The notes beneath the pieces were generated by a model. It had not been told where the DNA came from. It saw nothing but the letters and a program-made list of their open reading frames with translations, and did no database searches. From Deltaproteobacteria bacterium RIFCSPLOWO2_02_56_12 (lineage in GTDB: Bacteria > Desulfobacterota > Binatia > UBA9968): 15,151 nucleotides of DNA. The translations under genes and the position numbers were made by a program. The stretch covers positions 1 through 15,151 of the forward strand of contig MGRY01000204.1 in the NCBI GenBank assembly GCA_001799045.1, in the 5' to 3' direction. Numbering within the stretch: the first letter of the stretch is position 1; each line of letters starts with the position of its first letter. Below, in pieces: positions 7,834 through 14,196 of the stretch.

Positions 7834-7838
7834 TTGCT
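7823..7838 (+). promoter_or_regulatory. Sigma-54 (-24/-12) promoter for the MoaD-like/PsrABC-like operon
   Basis: The plus strand reads TGGCATGCCATTTGCT: GG, ten bases, GC, with TGGCA and TTGCT matching the consensus. The start of transcription would be near 7849, giving a short leader of about 20 bases that still includes the Shine-Dalgarno before ATG 7869. Fourteen of 16 bases are the same as in the element at 12609-12624. Confidence 0.65.
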
Positions 7839-7841
7839 CCC

Positions 7842-7862
7842 TTCCTTACAATTGGTAAGGAA
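7842..7862. repeat. 8-bp inverted repeat spanning the ribosome binding site of the MoaD-like gene
   Basis: Arms TTCCTTAC (7842-7849) and GTAAGGAA (7855-7862) are perfect reverse complements with a five-base loop, AATTG. The right arm is the Shine-Dalgarno of the gene starting at 7869. In a long transcript it could hide the ribosome site. From the predicted sigma-54 start (near 7849) most of the left arm is not transcribed, so it may instead be a DNA operator. Confidence 0.5.
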
Positions 7863-7868
7863 AGCTTG

Positions 7869-8162
7869 ATGCAAGTTGAAGTCCGTTTTTATGGCTTTGT
7901 GCGGGACGTTGTGGACACATCGCCCCTCGCCCTGCAAATGCCCGATTGCTGCACGCTTCGTAACCTCGTCGATCTTCTGGTTCAAAGATATGGGGAAAAA
8001 CTGCACGAACGACTATATACCAACGCCGGAGAACTGGAGGCCAATGTTCGAGTCTTTGTCGAAGATGCCCAGGCCGGCTCATTGGAAGAACTGCTTGGCG
8101 ATGGGCAAAAATCCTCCGCAGAGGTAAAGGTGTTTGTACTCTCGGCTACGGCGGGGGGATAA
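7869..8162 (+). CDS. MoaD/ThiS-family ubiquitin-like sulfur-carrier protein
   Basis: 97 residues. The start is ATG 7869, preceded by GTAAGGAA. It is chosen because the protein then begins MQVEVRFYGFVRDVV, the beta-grasp strand typical of MoaD, while the upstream frame to 7605 has no family-like sequence. The middle holds TLRNLVDLLVQRYGEKL, and the end is AGG, with the C-terminal Gly-Gly that is adenylated and thiocarboxylated in MoaD and ThiS. MoaD supplies the dithiolene sulfur of molybdopterin. As first gene of a Mo/W enzyme operon, three bases before the catalytic subunit, it is probably a dedicated carrier for that enzyme's cofactor, as MoaD-like genes near tungsten enzymes are thought to be. 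No MoaE, MoeB or other cofactor gene is present here. A general MoaD role or a different thiolation role is possible. Confidence 0.85.
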   Translation: MQVEVRFYGFVRDVVDTSPLALQMPDCCTLRNLVDLLVQRYGEKLHERLYTNAGELEANVRVFVEDAQAGSLEELLGDGQKSSAEVKVFVLSATAGG

Positions 8163-8165
8163 AAA

Positions 8166-10742
8166 ATGGCTGCGAACCTGGCCCAAGAGGACCGGTGGAT
8201 TCCCACGACCTGCGGGGTTTGCTACAGCGTGTGCGCCCTTCAGGTTCATCGCGTTAATGGAACTGTAGTCAAGATCGAGGGGAACCCCGACTCGGCCACT
8301 AACCGGGGAAGGCTTTGTCCGAGGGGGGTCAGCGGCATCATGACTCTCTACGATCCCAACCGGGTTAATGTGCCGCTGAAGCGGACAAACCCTGAGAAGG
8401 GTCTGAATACCGACCCAGGATGGGTCCAGATCACCTGGGAAGAAGCCCTGGATACCATTGCGGCGCGACTGTCAAAGATTCGCCGAGAAGATCCGCGCAA
8501 GCTCCTCTTGACCGGCACGGTAACAACCCAGGACGAAGTTCCTTTCGCCAAAATCTTTGCCATGACTTTCGGCACTCCCAATGGCTGGAACTCCGGCGCC
8601 GGCAACCACTGCGGCACTGCTGAACACCTTTTCGGAGCCCTTCTGCACGCTTCCTGGTCCAAGCTGCCTGACCCTGATCATTGTCGGTATTTACTAAACT
8701 TCGGGACAGGCACCGGTTCCGGTAGTTACTACTGCGTGACCGGCATGGCGCAACGGATAGCCGAGGCTCGGGTCCGGGGCATGAAGCATGTTGCCATCGA
8801 TCCCTTTCTCGGTCCAGGCGCAGAAAAGGCCGACGAATGGATACCCATTCGACCCGGCACCGATGGCGCCTTCGCCTTGGCGATGCTAAACGTTCTTCTC
8901 AATGAGCTGAGCATTTACGATGGCGACTATCTCAAGCATCACACCAATGCTCCTTACCTTATAGGCGACGATGGCCTCTACATCCGCGACGCCAAACAGC
9001 AACTCCCTCTCATATGGGACCCTGTCGACGCCGGTGAAAAACCGTTCAGCGACCCTACTATCAAAGACTTTGCTCTGGAGGGCGAATATAGGGTGAACGG
9101 TTTACGCGCCAGGCCGGCCTTTACCATCCTAAGAGAACATCTGAAGCCCTTTACCCCTGAGTGGGCTGAACCCATTACCACGGTTCCCGCCGCTACGATC
9201 CGTCGCATCGCCAACGAGTTTGGGCAAGAGGCGCGCATCGGAAGCACCATTGTTCTAGAGGGCAAAGTGTTGCCGTACCGTCCTGTAGCGGTAATGTATT
9301 TTAAGGGAGCCCAAGGTCACAAAAATGCGCTGCTTAGTTCCATGGCGCTGGAGCTCCTGACCGAAGTTGTGGGAGCCTCCAATGTACCCGGGGGTCTACT
9401 GGGTATGAACTCTTGTTCTCTGGGTTATCCCGAAACCGGCCAGCTTAAATGGACTCCTAAGGCGGATCGCGACGGGCTCATGGTGACTGGGCGCTGGCCT
9501 AACCCCTCACCCCCTTATCCACCCAGGGAAGTGAAAGGGGCGGAAACCATCGACCTTAGAGGGATGATTCCTACGTGCCCGGGAAGCTCCGGGGCCTTGC
9601 CGGTGGTGATGGCTGACCCGGAACGCTTTAAGGTCCCATATAAAATCGAGATGAATCTTCACGTGGGGTCCAACTATGTGATGACTTTCGCCAACCCCAA
9701 GGCGATCGAAGAAGCATTTAGAAACGTGTTCCAAGTTTCCTTTGCCCTCTTCCTGGATGAGTCGACCTACCTCTCCGATATTGTTCTGCCGGCTGCCAGT
9801 TACCTGGAGCGTCTCAGCCACACCGCCGACTGGATCAGCTCCAACAGCCCGGTCGGTGAGTGGTGTTACCATGTCCGTCAGCCCGTGGTTGGGCAGATCG
9901 CCGAGCGCCGTAGCGCCTGCGACGTGCTGTTAGAGCTGGTGGAACGATTGGGGATGCGGGAGGAGTTTTATAACTTTGTTAATCTGATGCTGGAGGTGAA
10001 GGCGCCGTACGCGTTGGAGACTGACTCGCGCTACTCTTGGGAAGAGATCGTGGATCGTCGCTATAAATCTCTTTTCGGTGCAGAGCGCGGCCTAGAGTGG
10101 TTCAAGGAGCACGGTCTCGTTAAGTGGCCCAAAAAGGTGGAGGAGGTCTATTGGAAACCATTTTCCCATACCCGAGTCCCTCTCTACTTCGAGTGGTTCA
10201 AACCCCTGGGCGAAAAGGTGCGAGCCATGAGCGAGAAGCTCGGGATCGAGCTTGACACAAGCGCCTTTCAGCCCCTCCCCGAGTGGCGCCCCTGCCTGAG
10301 CTACAAGGAGAATTCTCAGGACCACAGTCTCTACGCTATCTACTATAAGATCCCCATGCAGACCTTCTCTGGAACCTATAACAACCCTTGGCTCGACGAG
10401 GTTAGCAAGATCGATCGCTTTGCTTACGGCGTAGCCATCAACACCGAAACAGCGCGTCAAAGGGGTATCCGAGAGGGAGATTGGATCGAGATAAAATCAT
10501 CCCCCACAGGAAACACGATCCGGGGACAGGCTGCCTTGACCGAAGGCATCCACCCGGAGGTAGTCGCTATTGCCGGCTGCGGGGGTCATTGGTCCAAGTA
10601 CCTAAGCGTCGCCAACCAGGACGGTAAAGGGCTTTGCTTCGAATGGCTCATGCCGGTAGGGCTTGACAATGTGGACATTCCCTCTCTGACCCAAGACCAG
10701 TGTGTACGGGTTACAGTGAGCAAAGCCGGAGCGCAACCATGA
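8166..10742 (+). CDS. DMSO-reductase-family Mo/W catalytic subunit (PsrA/PhsA/TtrA-like CISM)
   Basis: 858 residues, start ATG 8166, three bases after the previous stop. Cys16-x2-Cys19-x3-Cys23-x27-Cys51 (TTCGVCYSVC ... GRLCPRG) binds the FS0 [4Fe-4S] cluster. NSGAGNHCGTAEHLFG puts Cys149 where the metal-ligating Cys/Ser/Sec lies in many family members, so Cys is the likely ligand. KADEWIPIRPGTDGAFALAML (near 224-244) is the usual bisPGD core. The C-terminal cofactor domain (about 740-858) includes AINTETARQRGIREGDWIEI. No Tat signal is present. The next genes encode a PsrB-like Fe-S subunit and a PsrC-like anchor, so this is a three-part membrane complex reducing or oxidising an unknown substrate against quinone. 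Alternatives include relatives of polysulfide, thiosulfate, tetrathionate or arsenate enzymes, and transhydroxylase-like enzymes. The sequence does not decide. Confidence 0.9.
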   Translation: MAANLAQEDRWIPTTCGVCYSVCALQVHRVNGTVVKIEGNPDSATNRGRLCPRGVSGIMTLYDPNRVNVPLKRTNPEKGLNTDPGWVQITWEEALDTIAARLSKIRREDPRKLLLTGTVTTQDEVPFAKIFAMTFGTPNGWNSGAGNHCGTAEHLFGALLHASWSKLPDPDHCRYLLNFGTGTGSGSYYCVTGMAQRIAEARVRGMKHVAIDPFLGPGAEKADEWIPIRPGTDGAFALAMLNVLLNELSIYDGDYLKHHTNAPYLIGDDGLYIRDAKQQLPLIWDPVDAGEKPFSDPTIKDFALEGEYRVNGLRARPAFTILREHLKPFTPEWAEPITTVPAATIRRIANEFGQEARIGSTIVLEGKVLPYRPVAVMYFKGAQGHKNALLSSMALELLTEVVGASNVPGGLLGMNSCSLGYPETGQLKWTPKADRDGLMVTGRWPNPSPPYPPREVKGAETIDLRGMIPTCPGSSGALPVVMADPERFKVPYKIEMNLHVGSNYVMTFANPKAIEEAFRNVFQVSFALFLDESTYLSDIVLPAASYLERLSHTADWISSNSPVGEWCYHVRQPVVGQIAERRSACDVLLELVERLGMREEFYNFVNLMLEVKAPYALETDSRYSWEEIVDRRYKSLFGAERGLEWFKEHGLVKWPKKVEEVYWKPFSHTRVPLYFEWFKPLGEKVRAMSEKLGIELDTSAFQPLPEWRPCLSYKENSQDHSLYAIYYKIPMQTFSGTYNNPWLDEVSKIDRFAYGVAINTETARQRGIREGDWIEIKSSPTGNTIRGQAALTEGIHPEVVAIAGCGGHWSKYLSVANQDGKGLCFEWLMPVGLDNVDIPSLTQDQCVRVTVSKAGAQP

Positions 10743-11341
10743 GATATGGAATGGTCATTGATCTCAAGCGGTGCATCGGCTGCACCGGCTGTTCTGTGGT
10801 TTGTAAGGCTGAAAATGCCACTCCCCCAGGGGTGCTGTGGCTGAGGGTCATTAAACATGAGTCCGGCAAGTATCCCCAGGTGCGGCGCATATCCATTCCC
10901 CTTCAGTGCATGCACTGCGCCGAGCCCCCGTGCCTGGAGGTCTGTCCTACGGGCGCTACCTTCCAACACCCCAACGGGATTGTCGATATCGATGCTGACA
11001 AATGCGTCGGGTGCCGCTATTGTATGATGGCTTGTCCTTATGATCAGCGCTTCTTTAATGCTGAGATGCGTTACTACTTCCAAGAGCACCCTACGCCGTT
11101 CGAACAGGTAGGATACCAACGTCACCAAGAGGGAGTGGTTTCCAAATGCAACTTTTGCCTACCGCGGCTTGAGAGAGGGCTTGAGCCCGCATGCGTGGCT
11201 AACTGCATGACGAAGGCGCGCACCTTCGGCGACCTGGATAATCCCCTAAGCGAGGTTTCTAAGCTCGTTCGTGATCGCGGCGGCTACCAGCTCTACCCAG
11301 AGCTGGGAACAAATCCTTCCATCTACTATTTGCCGCCCTAG
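10739..11341 (+). CDS. Four-[4Fe-4S] ferredoxin subunit (PsrB/DmsB/NrfC-like)
   Basis: 200 residues. ATG 10739 overlaps the catalytic gene's TGA as ATGA. The frame can be extended to 10700, but that adds only catalytic-subunit sequence. Sixteen cysteines are in four groups: 12/15/18/22 (CIGCTGCSVVC), 57/60/65/69 (CMHCAEPPCLEVC), 89/92/95/99 (CVGCRYCMMAC) and 137/140/152/156 (CNFC...CVANC). This is the standard DmsB-type set, without the long insert of the beta subunit at 6544-7572. It passes electrons between the catalytic subunit and the membrane anchor encoded 11 bp downstream. The end reads PELGTNPSIYYLPP, usual for this family. No signal peptide is seen. Confidence 0.94.
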   Translation: MRYGMVIDLKRCIGCTGCSVVCKAENATPPGVLWLRVIKHESGKYPQVRRISIPLQCMHCAEPPCLEVCPTGATFQHPNGIVDIDADKCVGCRYCMMACPYDQRFFNAEMRYYFQEHPTPFEQVGYQRHQEGVVSKCNFCLPRLERGLEPACVANCMTKARTFGDLDNPLSEVSKLVRDRGGYQLYPELGTNPSIYYLPP

Positions 11342-11352
11342 GGGAGAAGAAT

Positions 11353-12243
11353 ATGGCATTAGCAGATCCATTTCCGAGCAGGACCGTTGACTTGCGTGAA
11401 CGCTTCCGACCTCAGCGCGAATGGGCTGAAGGCCGTGGCCTACTCCTTATCTTCGCCCATTTCTTGACTGGAGCTGGGGCGGGCGCATGGATCTTCTCCA
11501 TGCTCTTTGGTTTCACTCCAGGGTTGGTCGCGGGCTTTTTCCTGGTGGTTTTTGGGGCCCTCGCGCACTTTTTTTTCCTCGGCCGGCCTGAACGCTTCTG
11601 GCGCATGTTTACGGGGTTCGGCAGTTCCTGGATCAGCCGTGGCCTGGCAGGCATGTCCCTGTTTATGGCGGCAGCCTTCGTCTATTTGCTGCTTTGGTTT
11701 TTCGCAGCACGGCAGACATCCTTAGAACAGATTTTTTTCGCGCTCTCACTGCTAGGGGCGCTCTGGGTTGTGGTCTATAAGGGGTTTGTTTGGGCCTCCA
11801 GTAAGGGCATACCCTTGTGGAACACTCCCCTGGTGCCGGCCCTGTATATTTCCTATGCGCTACGCGGTGGCGCCGCCGTGCTCATGGTTCTGGGCTCTTT
11901 AGGGGCACAGCACGCTGCCTTGGGGCCACTAGAACCACTCAAGCTTTGGCTAGCGGTCTCGACAGCAGTGCTAGTGCTCATTTACCTTGAGGTGATGCGC
12001 GGAAGCGGTATGACCGCGTTGCGCTCGGTCGATCTTATGCTCTTTGGCCGCGTGGCCCTGCCCTTCTACTTTGGCGCAGTGCTGGTAGGCCTGGTCATCC
12101 CCATCGCCATTGGAGGTCTTGCCTACGCCAGGACAGTTCCCCCCGAGCTTCTCGGGCTTCTGGGTCTTCTCTCGCTCCTTGGCGACCTCTCCATCATCTA
12201 CTGTATTGCCAAAGCCGGCCTTTACCGTCCACTACCGGCTTGA
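11353..12243 (+). CDS. NrfD/PsrC-type membrane anchor and quinone-binding subunit
   Basis: 296 residues, start ATG 11353 behind GGGGAGAAG. About eight hydrophobic helices can be picked out, near 29-50, 56-75, 96-118, 126-144, 158-182, 196-214, 231-258 and 264-288. LGRPERFWRMF at 76-86 followed by SWISRG is the conserved loop of NrfD/PsrC proteins. There are no paired heme histidines of the NarI type, so electron exchange with quinone is probably heme-free, as in PsrC. It is the last gene of the MoaD-led operon and is followed by a convergent gene 32 bp away. Length is close to the family norm of about 290-320. Confidence 0.9.
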   Translation: MALADPFPSRTVDLRERFRPQREWAEGRGLLLIFAHFLTGAGAGAWIFSMLFGFTPGLVAGFFLVVFGALAHFFFLGRPERFWRMFTGFGSSWISRGLAGMSLFMAAAFVYLLLWFFAARQTSLEQIFFALSLLGALWVVVYKGFVWASSKGIPLWNTPLVPALYISYALRGGAAVLMVLGSLGAQHAALGPLEPLKLWLAVSTAVLVLIYLEVMRGSGMTALRSVDLMLFGRVALPFYFGAVLVGLVIPIAIGGLAYARTVPPELLGLLGLLSLLGDLSIIYCIAKAGLYRPLPA

Positions 12244-12275
12244 CAGCTCGTTGAAAATTCCTCAAATATTTTTTT

Positions 12276-12560
12276 CTACTTCTCGTAAAAAAGGGCAATC
12301 AAGCTGAACCCTGCCAGAAGAAGACCAAAGGCGATATAGGCGGTGGTCACAGCCGGAACACCATTGGCAGCGGTCAGAAAGTCACTCCCGTAAAGATAGT
12401 AACCCCAGTAGAGGCCAAAGAGGTAAGTAGTCACAAGACAACCCCGGGTCTCGTGCATAAACATGAAGATTGTGACCAGACCGATGTAAACCGCCATCTG
12501 CCAAGCAGGGATAGCCAGATTGATATCGCCGAGGTTATATATCGACCCTATTAAATCCAT
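12276..12560 (-). CDS. Small three-helix membrane protein, function unknown
   Basis: 94 residues from ATG 12560. A GTG nine bases further up is possible, but GGAGG (12569-12573) is spaced eight bases from the ATG and overlaps the GTG, so the ATG is preferred. The N-terminus is MDLIGSIYNLGDINLAIPAWQ, followed by hydrophobic stretches near 20-36, 44-58 and 68-90, with HETRG and a Trp/Tyr-rich YLFGLYWGYYLYG in between. I do not recognise the family. It is not an ordinary cytochrome or NarI-like subunit, because only one His is visible. It is a one-gene unit with its own sigma-54 promoter, converging on the anchor gene of the PsrABC-like operon. A shared promoter type suggests a supporting role for that system; this is inference. 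Confidence 0.75.
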   Translation of the reverse strand: MDLIGSIYNLGDINLAIPAWQMAVYIGLVTIFMFMHETRGCLVTTYLFGLYWGYYLYGSDFLTAANGVPAVTTAYIAFGLLLAGFSLIALFYEK

Positions 12561-12746
12561 TATAACCACCTCCTAACTTTGATCTATCGAAGACTCAACA
12601 AGGTATAGAGCAAATGCCGTGCCACAAGCTTTCTCAATAAATTTGGACGAAGAAAGAAGAAAAAGGTTTACAGGTTTTGGCAATCTAAGGGGGAAATACC
12701 GCAAAATGGCATCTCCCACTGGACCTTATAGCCTCTTATCAAGGAA
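12561..12746. other. Spacer between the small membrane protein and the MFS gene
   Basis: 186 bases holding the ribosome site and the sigma-54 promoter of the minus-strand small gene. Upstream of the promoter is an A-rich stretch (about 12640-12670). I see no clear dyad that would mark an activator site and no strong terminator for the MFS gene. Confidence 0.4.
12609..12624 (-). promoter_or_regulatory. Consensus sigma-54 (-24/-12) promoter for the small membrane protein
   Basis: The minus strand reads TGGCACGGCATTTGCT, matching every fixed base of TGGCACG-N4-TTGCT. Transcription would start near 12598, giving a leader of about 38 bases with GGAGG before ATG 12560. It is the best RpoN match in the window. 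Confidence 0.75.
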
Positions 12747-13952
12747 CTATCGATTTTTTCCCTCTGCCCCAAGGAAGTGATAAAAAAGCGTGGAGGTCAG
12801 CGTCAAGGAGACAATCGAGGTCAGAGCCAGGCCAAGTGCGGCGCCAAAAATTGAAGCGAAGATGCCGATGACCAGAGAGCCAACCGAGCGCATCCCCTGG
12901 TCCATTACAAAGACGCTCATTACCCGGCCCAATAGATCGCGAGGCACCTCTATTTGAATAATTACGCGGCTGATGGTGCGAAAAGCTATCTGTCCGCTCC
13001 CGACCAGAGCCAATAGGCCGACAGACAACAAAAAATTGTGCGAGAGGCAAAAAAGGATCAAAAACAGGGGCGTGACCGTGGCCGTCACCCAAAGTAAGGT
13101 TTCTTTCTTCCAATGCTCGCCCGCGGTGGTCAGGAACAGCAAGGAAGTGATAGCGCCCAGCCCCGGCGCAGCCATGAGTATCCCCAGCCCTTCTGGACCT
13201 ACGTTAAGAACCTCCTTGGCAAAGACCGGGAGGAAGCGCTGATATGTGCTCGCAAAGATGCTGATGACATACGCGGCCCCGATGCTGCTGAGGATGACAG
13301 GCGCCTCCCGTATATACCCGAAACCTTCCTGAATCTCGCGCAGGACATTTTGCTCTCCTTGCACCGTTGCTCTCTTCGGCAAATGAATAAACAGCATTTC
13401 CAAGCCGGAGAGGAGGAGGCTGACGCCGTAGAGCAGGAAACAACCTCCCGCGCCAATCCAGAGAATCAGGACCCCGCCAATCGAGGGCCCCACGATTCGA
13501 GCAAAGTTAAACCCGATCGTAAAAAGCGCCACCGAGTCCATGAGCTCCTGGCTTGGAACAAGCTCATGCAGAAGCGATTGGGAGGCGGAAGGATTGACGC
13601 TCCGAATCACGCCCGAAACGATCTCCAGGGTAAGGATATGCCAAAACTCCAGCACCCCCCCGAAGTACAGAAGCACAAAGACAAAGATGGGTATCGAAGA
13701 GAGAAATTGGATCAAGGTCAACAAGCGAAGGCGATCGTAGCGGTCTGCCAGAACGCCTCCCAACAATCCGAAAACCAGGCGAGGAGTCGCCTCGCAAAGA
13801 CCCAAGATACCCAGGGCCATCGCCGAGCCGGTGATCTCGTAGGCGATCCAGTAGAGCGCGGTCTCCCGAATGAACTGACCTGTGGAGGCGAGCAGGTCGG
13901 AAGACCAAAAGAGGGCGTAGTTTCTATGCAGAAGCGAGCGAAAGACGCGAAT
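12747..13952 (-). CDS. Major facilitator superfamily exporter (EntS/MFS_3-like), probable ATT start
   Basis: Inner-membrane secondary transporter, about 401 residues if it starts at ATT 13952. The coding frame clearly runs upstream of the first ATG (13820): residues before it read FRSLLHRNYALFW, STGQFIRETALYW and AYEITGSA, the standard first helix of this family. The frame is closed by TAA at 13956-13958, and no ATG, GTG or TTG exists between. ATT 13952 lies seven bases after GGGGAG and would give MRVFRSLLHRNYALFW, a normal family N-terminus. Later parts include GGVLADRYDRLRLLT (loop 2-3), SVALFTIGFNFARIVGPSIGG and GRVMSVFVMDQG. The substrate is unknown; relatives export siderophores and drugs. 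It is divergent from the solute-binding protein gene. A sequencing error or a damaged start codon is the main alternative. Confidence 0.82.
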   Translation of the reverse strand: MRVFRSLLHRNYALFWSSDLLASTGQFIRETALYWIAYEITGSAMALGILGLCEATPRLVFGLLGGVLADRYDRLRLLTLIQFLSSIPIFVFVLLYFGGVLEFWHILTLEIVSGVIRSVNPSASQSLLHELVPSQELMDSVALFTIGFNFARIVGPSIGGVLILWIGAGGCFLLYGVSLLLSGLEMLFIHLPKRATVQGEQNVLREIQEGFGYIREAPVILSSIGAAYVISIFASTYQRFLPVFAKEVLNVGPEGLGILMAAPGLGAITSLLFLTTAGEHWKKETLLWVTATVTPLFLILFCLSHNFLLSVGLLALVGSGQIAFRTISRVIIQIEVPRDLLGRVMSVFVMDQGMRSVGSLVIGIFASIFGAALGLALTSIVSLTLTSTLFYHFLGAEGKNR

Positions 13953-13959
13953 CAGTTAA

Positions 13960-13967
13960 CTCCCCTT
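13960..13967 (-). promoter_or_regulatory. Ribosome binding site that supports the ATT start of the MFS gene
   Basis: The minus strand reads AAGGGGAG, ending seven bases before ATT 13952 and four before CTG 13955. No other start codon is within reach. Confidence 0.5.
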
Positions 13968-13996
13968 CTCAAAGCTTCGATAATGCCAACTCACAC

Positions 13997-14025
13997 TTTA
14001 TATCTTGTCCTGCTCCTCGTGAAAA
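13997..14025 (-). promoter_or_regulatory. Possible sigma-70 promoter of the MFS gene
   Basis: On the minus strand TTTTCA (14020-14025) and TATAAA (13997-14002) are 17 bases apart. The start of transcription would be near 13990, with a leader of about 38 bases containing the AAGGGGAG ribosome site. The -10 half is good, the -35 half only fair. Confidence 0.4.
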
Positions 14026-14052
14026 GGGACCGGCCAAGCCCTACGGGATTGC

Positions 14053-14078
14053 AAATCTGAGATCTGAGATTTGAGATT
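14053..14078. repeat. Short near-palindromic AGATCT/GAGATT repeat
   Basis: The bases from 14053 read AAATCT-g-AGATCT-g-AGATTT, symmetric apart from the two spacer bases, and are followed by one more GAGATT unit. Such low-complexity dyads are often dispersed between genes in some environmental bacterial genomes. Only one copy is seen here, between the MFS and solute-binding protein genes. Confidence 0.4.
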
Positions 14079-14101
14079 CCGAGCGTAGTGAGGACAGGGG
14101 G

Positions 14102-14131
14102 TTGACAGAAAATGGACAGAAGGAATAGAAC
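14102..14131 (+). promoter_or_regulatory. Possible sigma-70 promoter of the solute-binding protein gene
   Basis: A perfect TTGACA at 14102-14107 is followed after 18 bases by TAGAAC at 14126-14131, a four-of-six -10 match. The distance to ATG 14197 is reasonable. The weak -10 half limits confidence. Confidence 0.35.
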
Positions 14132-14196
14132 TATTTCATCCATCGAATTGCGGCCCATCTAGGGTCGTGAATCCGAGACAGCAAAAGGAGGTCAGC

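Larger units (their letters stand above)
7573..7868. promoter_or_regulatory. Divergent control region between the two molybdoenzyme operons
   Basis: 296 bases without a convincing gene. AT content is visibly higher than in the flanking genes. It contains a sigma-54-type element on each strand (7674-7689 minus, 7823-7838 plus), a weaker one at 7629-7644 minus, a 12-bp palindrome at 7822-7833, and an 8-bp inverted repeat at 7842-7862. Arms TTCCCA (7733-7738) and TGGGAA (7774-7779) form a loose dyad between the promoters. It could be an enhancer-binding site, but that is weak. The open frame running in from 7605 to the MoaD-like gene has no protein-like character. Confidence 0.6.

Noticed and set aside
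7605..7868. Upstream extension of the MoaD-like gene
   Set aside because: The added residues are not MoaD-like, and the region is occupied by promoter elements. ATG 7869 has its own ribosome site and gives the correct beta-grasp start.
12251..12275. TTGA...TCAA hairpin followed by seven T after the membrane-anchor gene
   Set aside because: The stem has only four mostly A-T pairs, too weak for an intrinsic terminator.
13973..13988. TGGCATTATCGAAGCT on the minus strand, a GG-N10-GC pattern before the MFS gene
   Set aside because: The -12 half (AAGCT) is poor, and the predicted start near 13962 would leave out part of the ribosome binding site.
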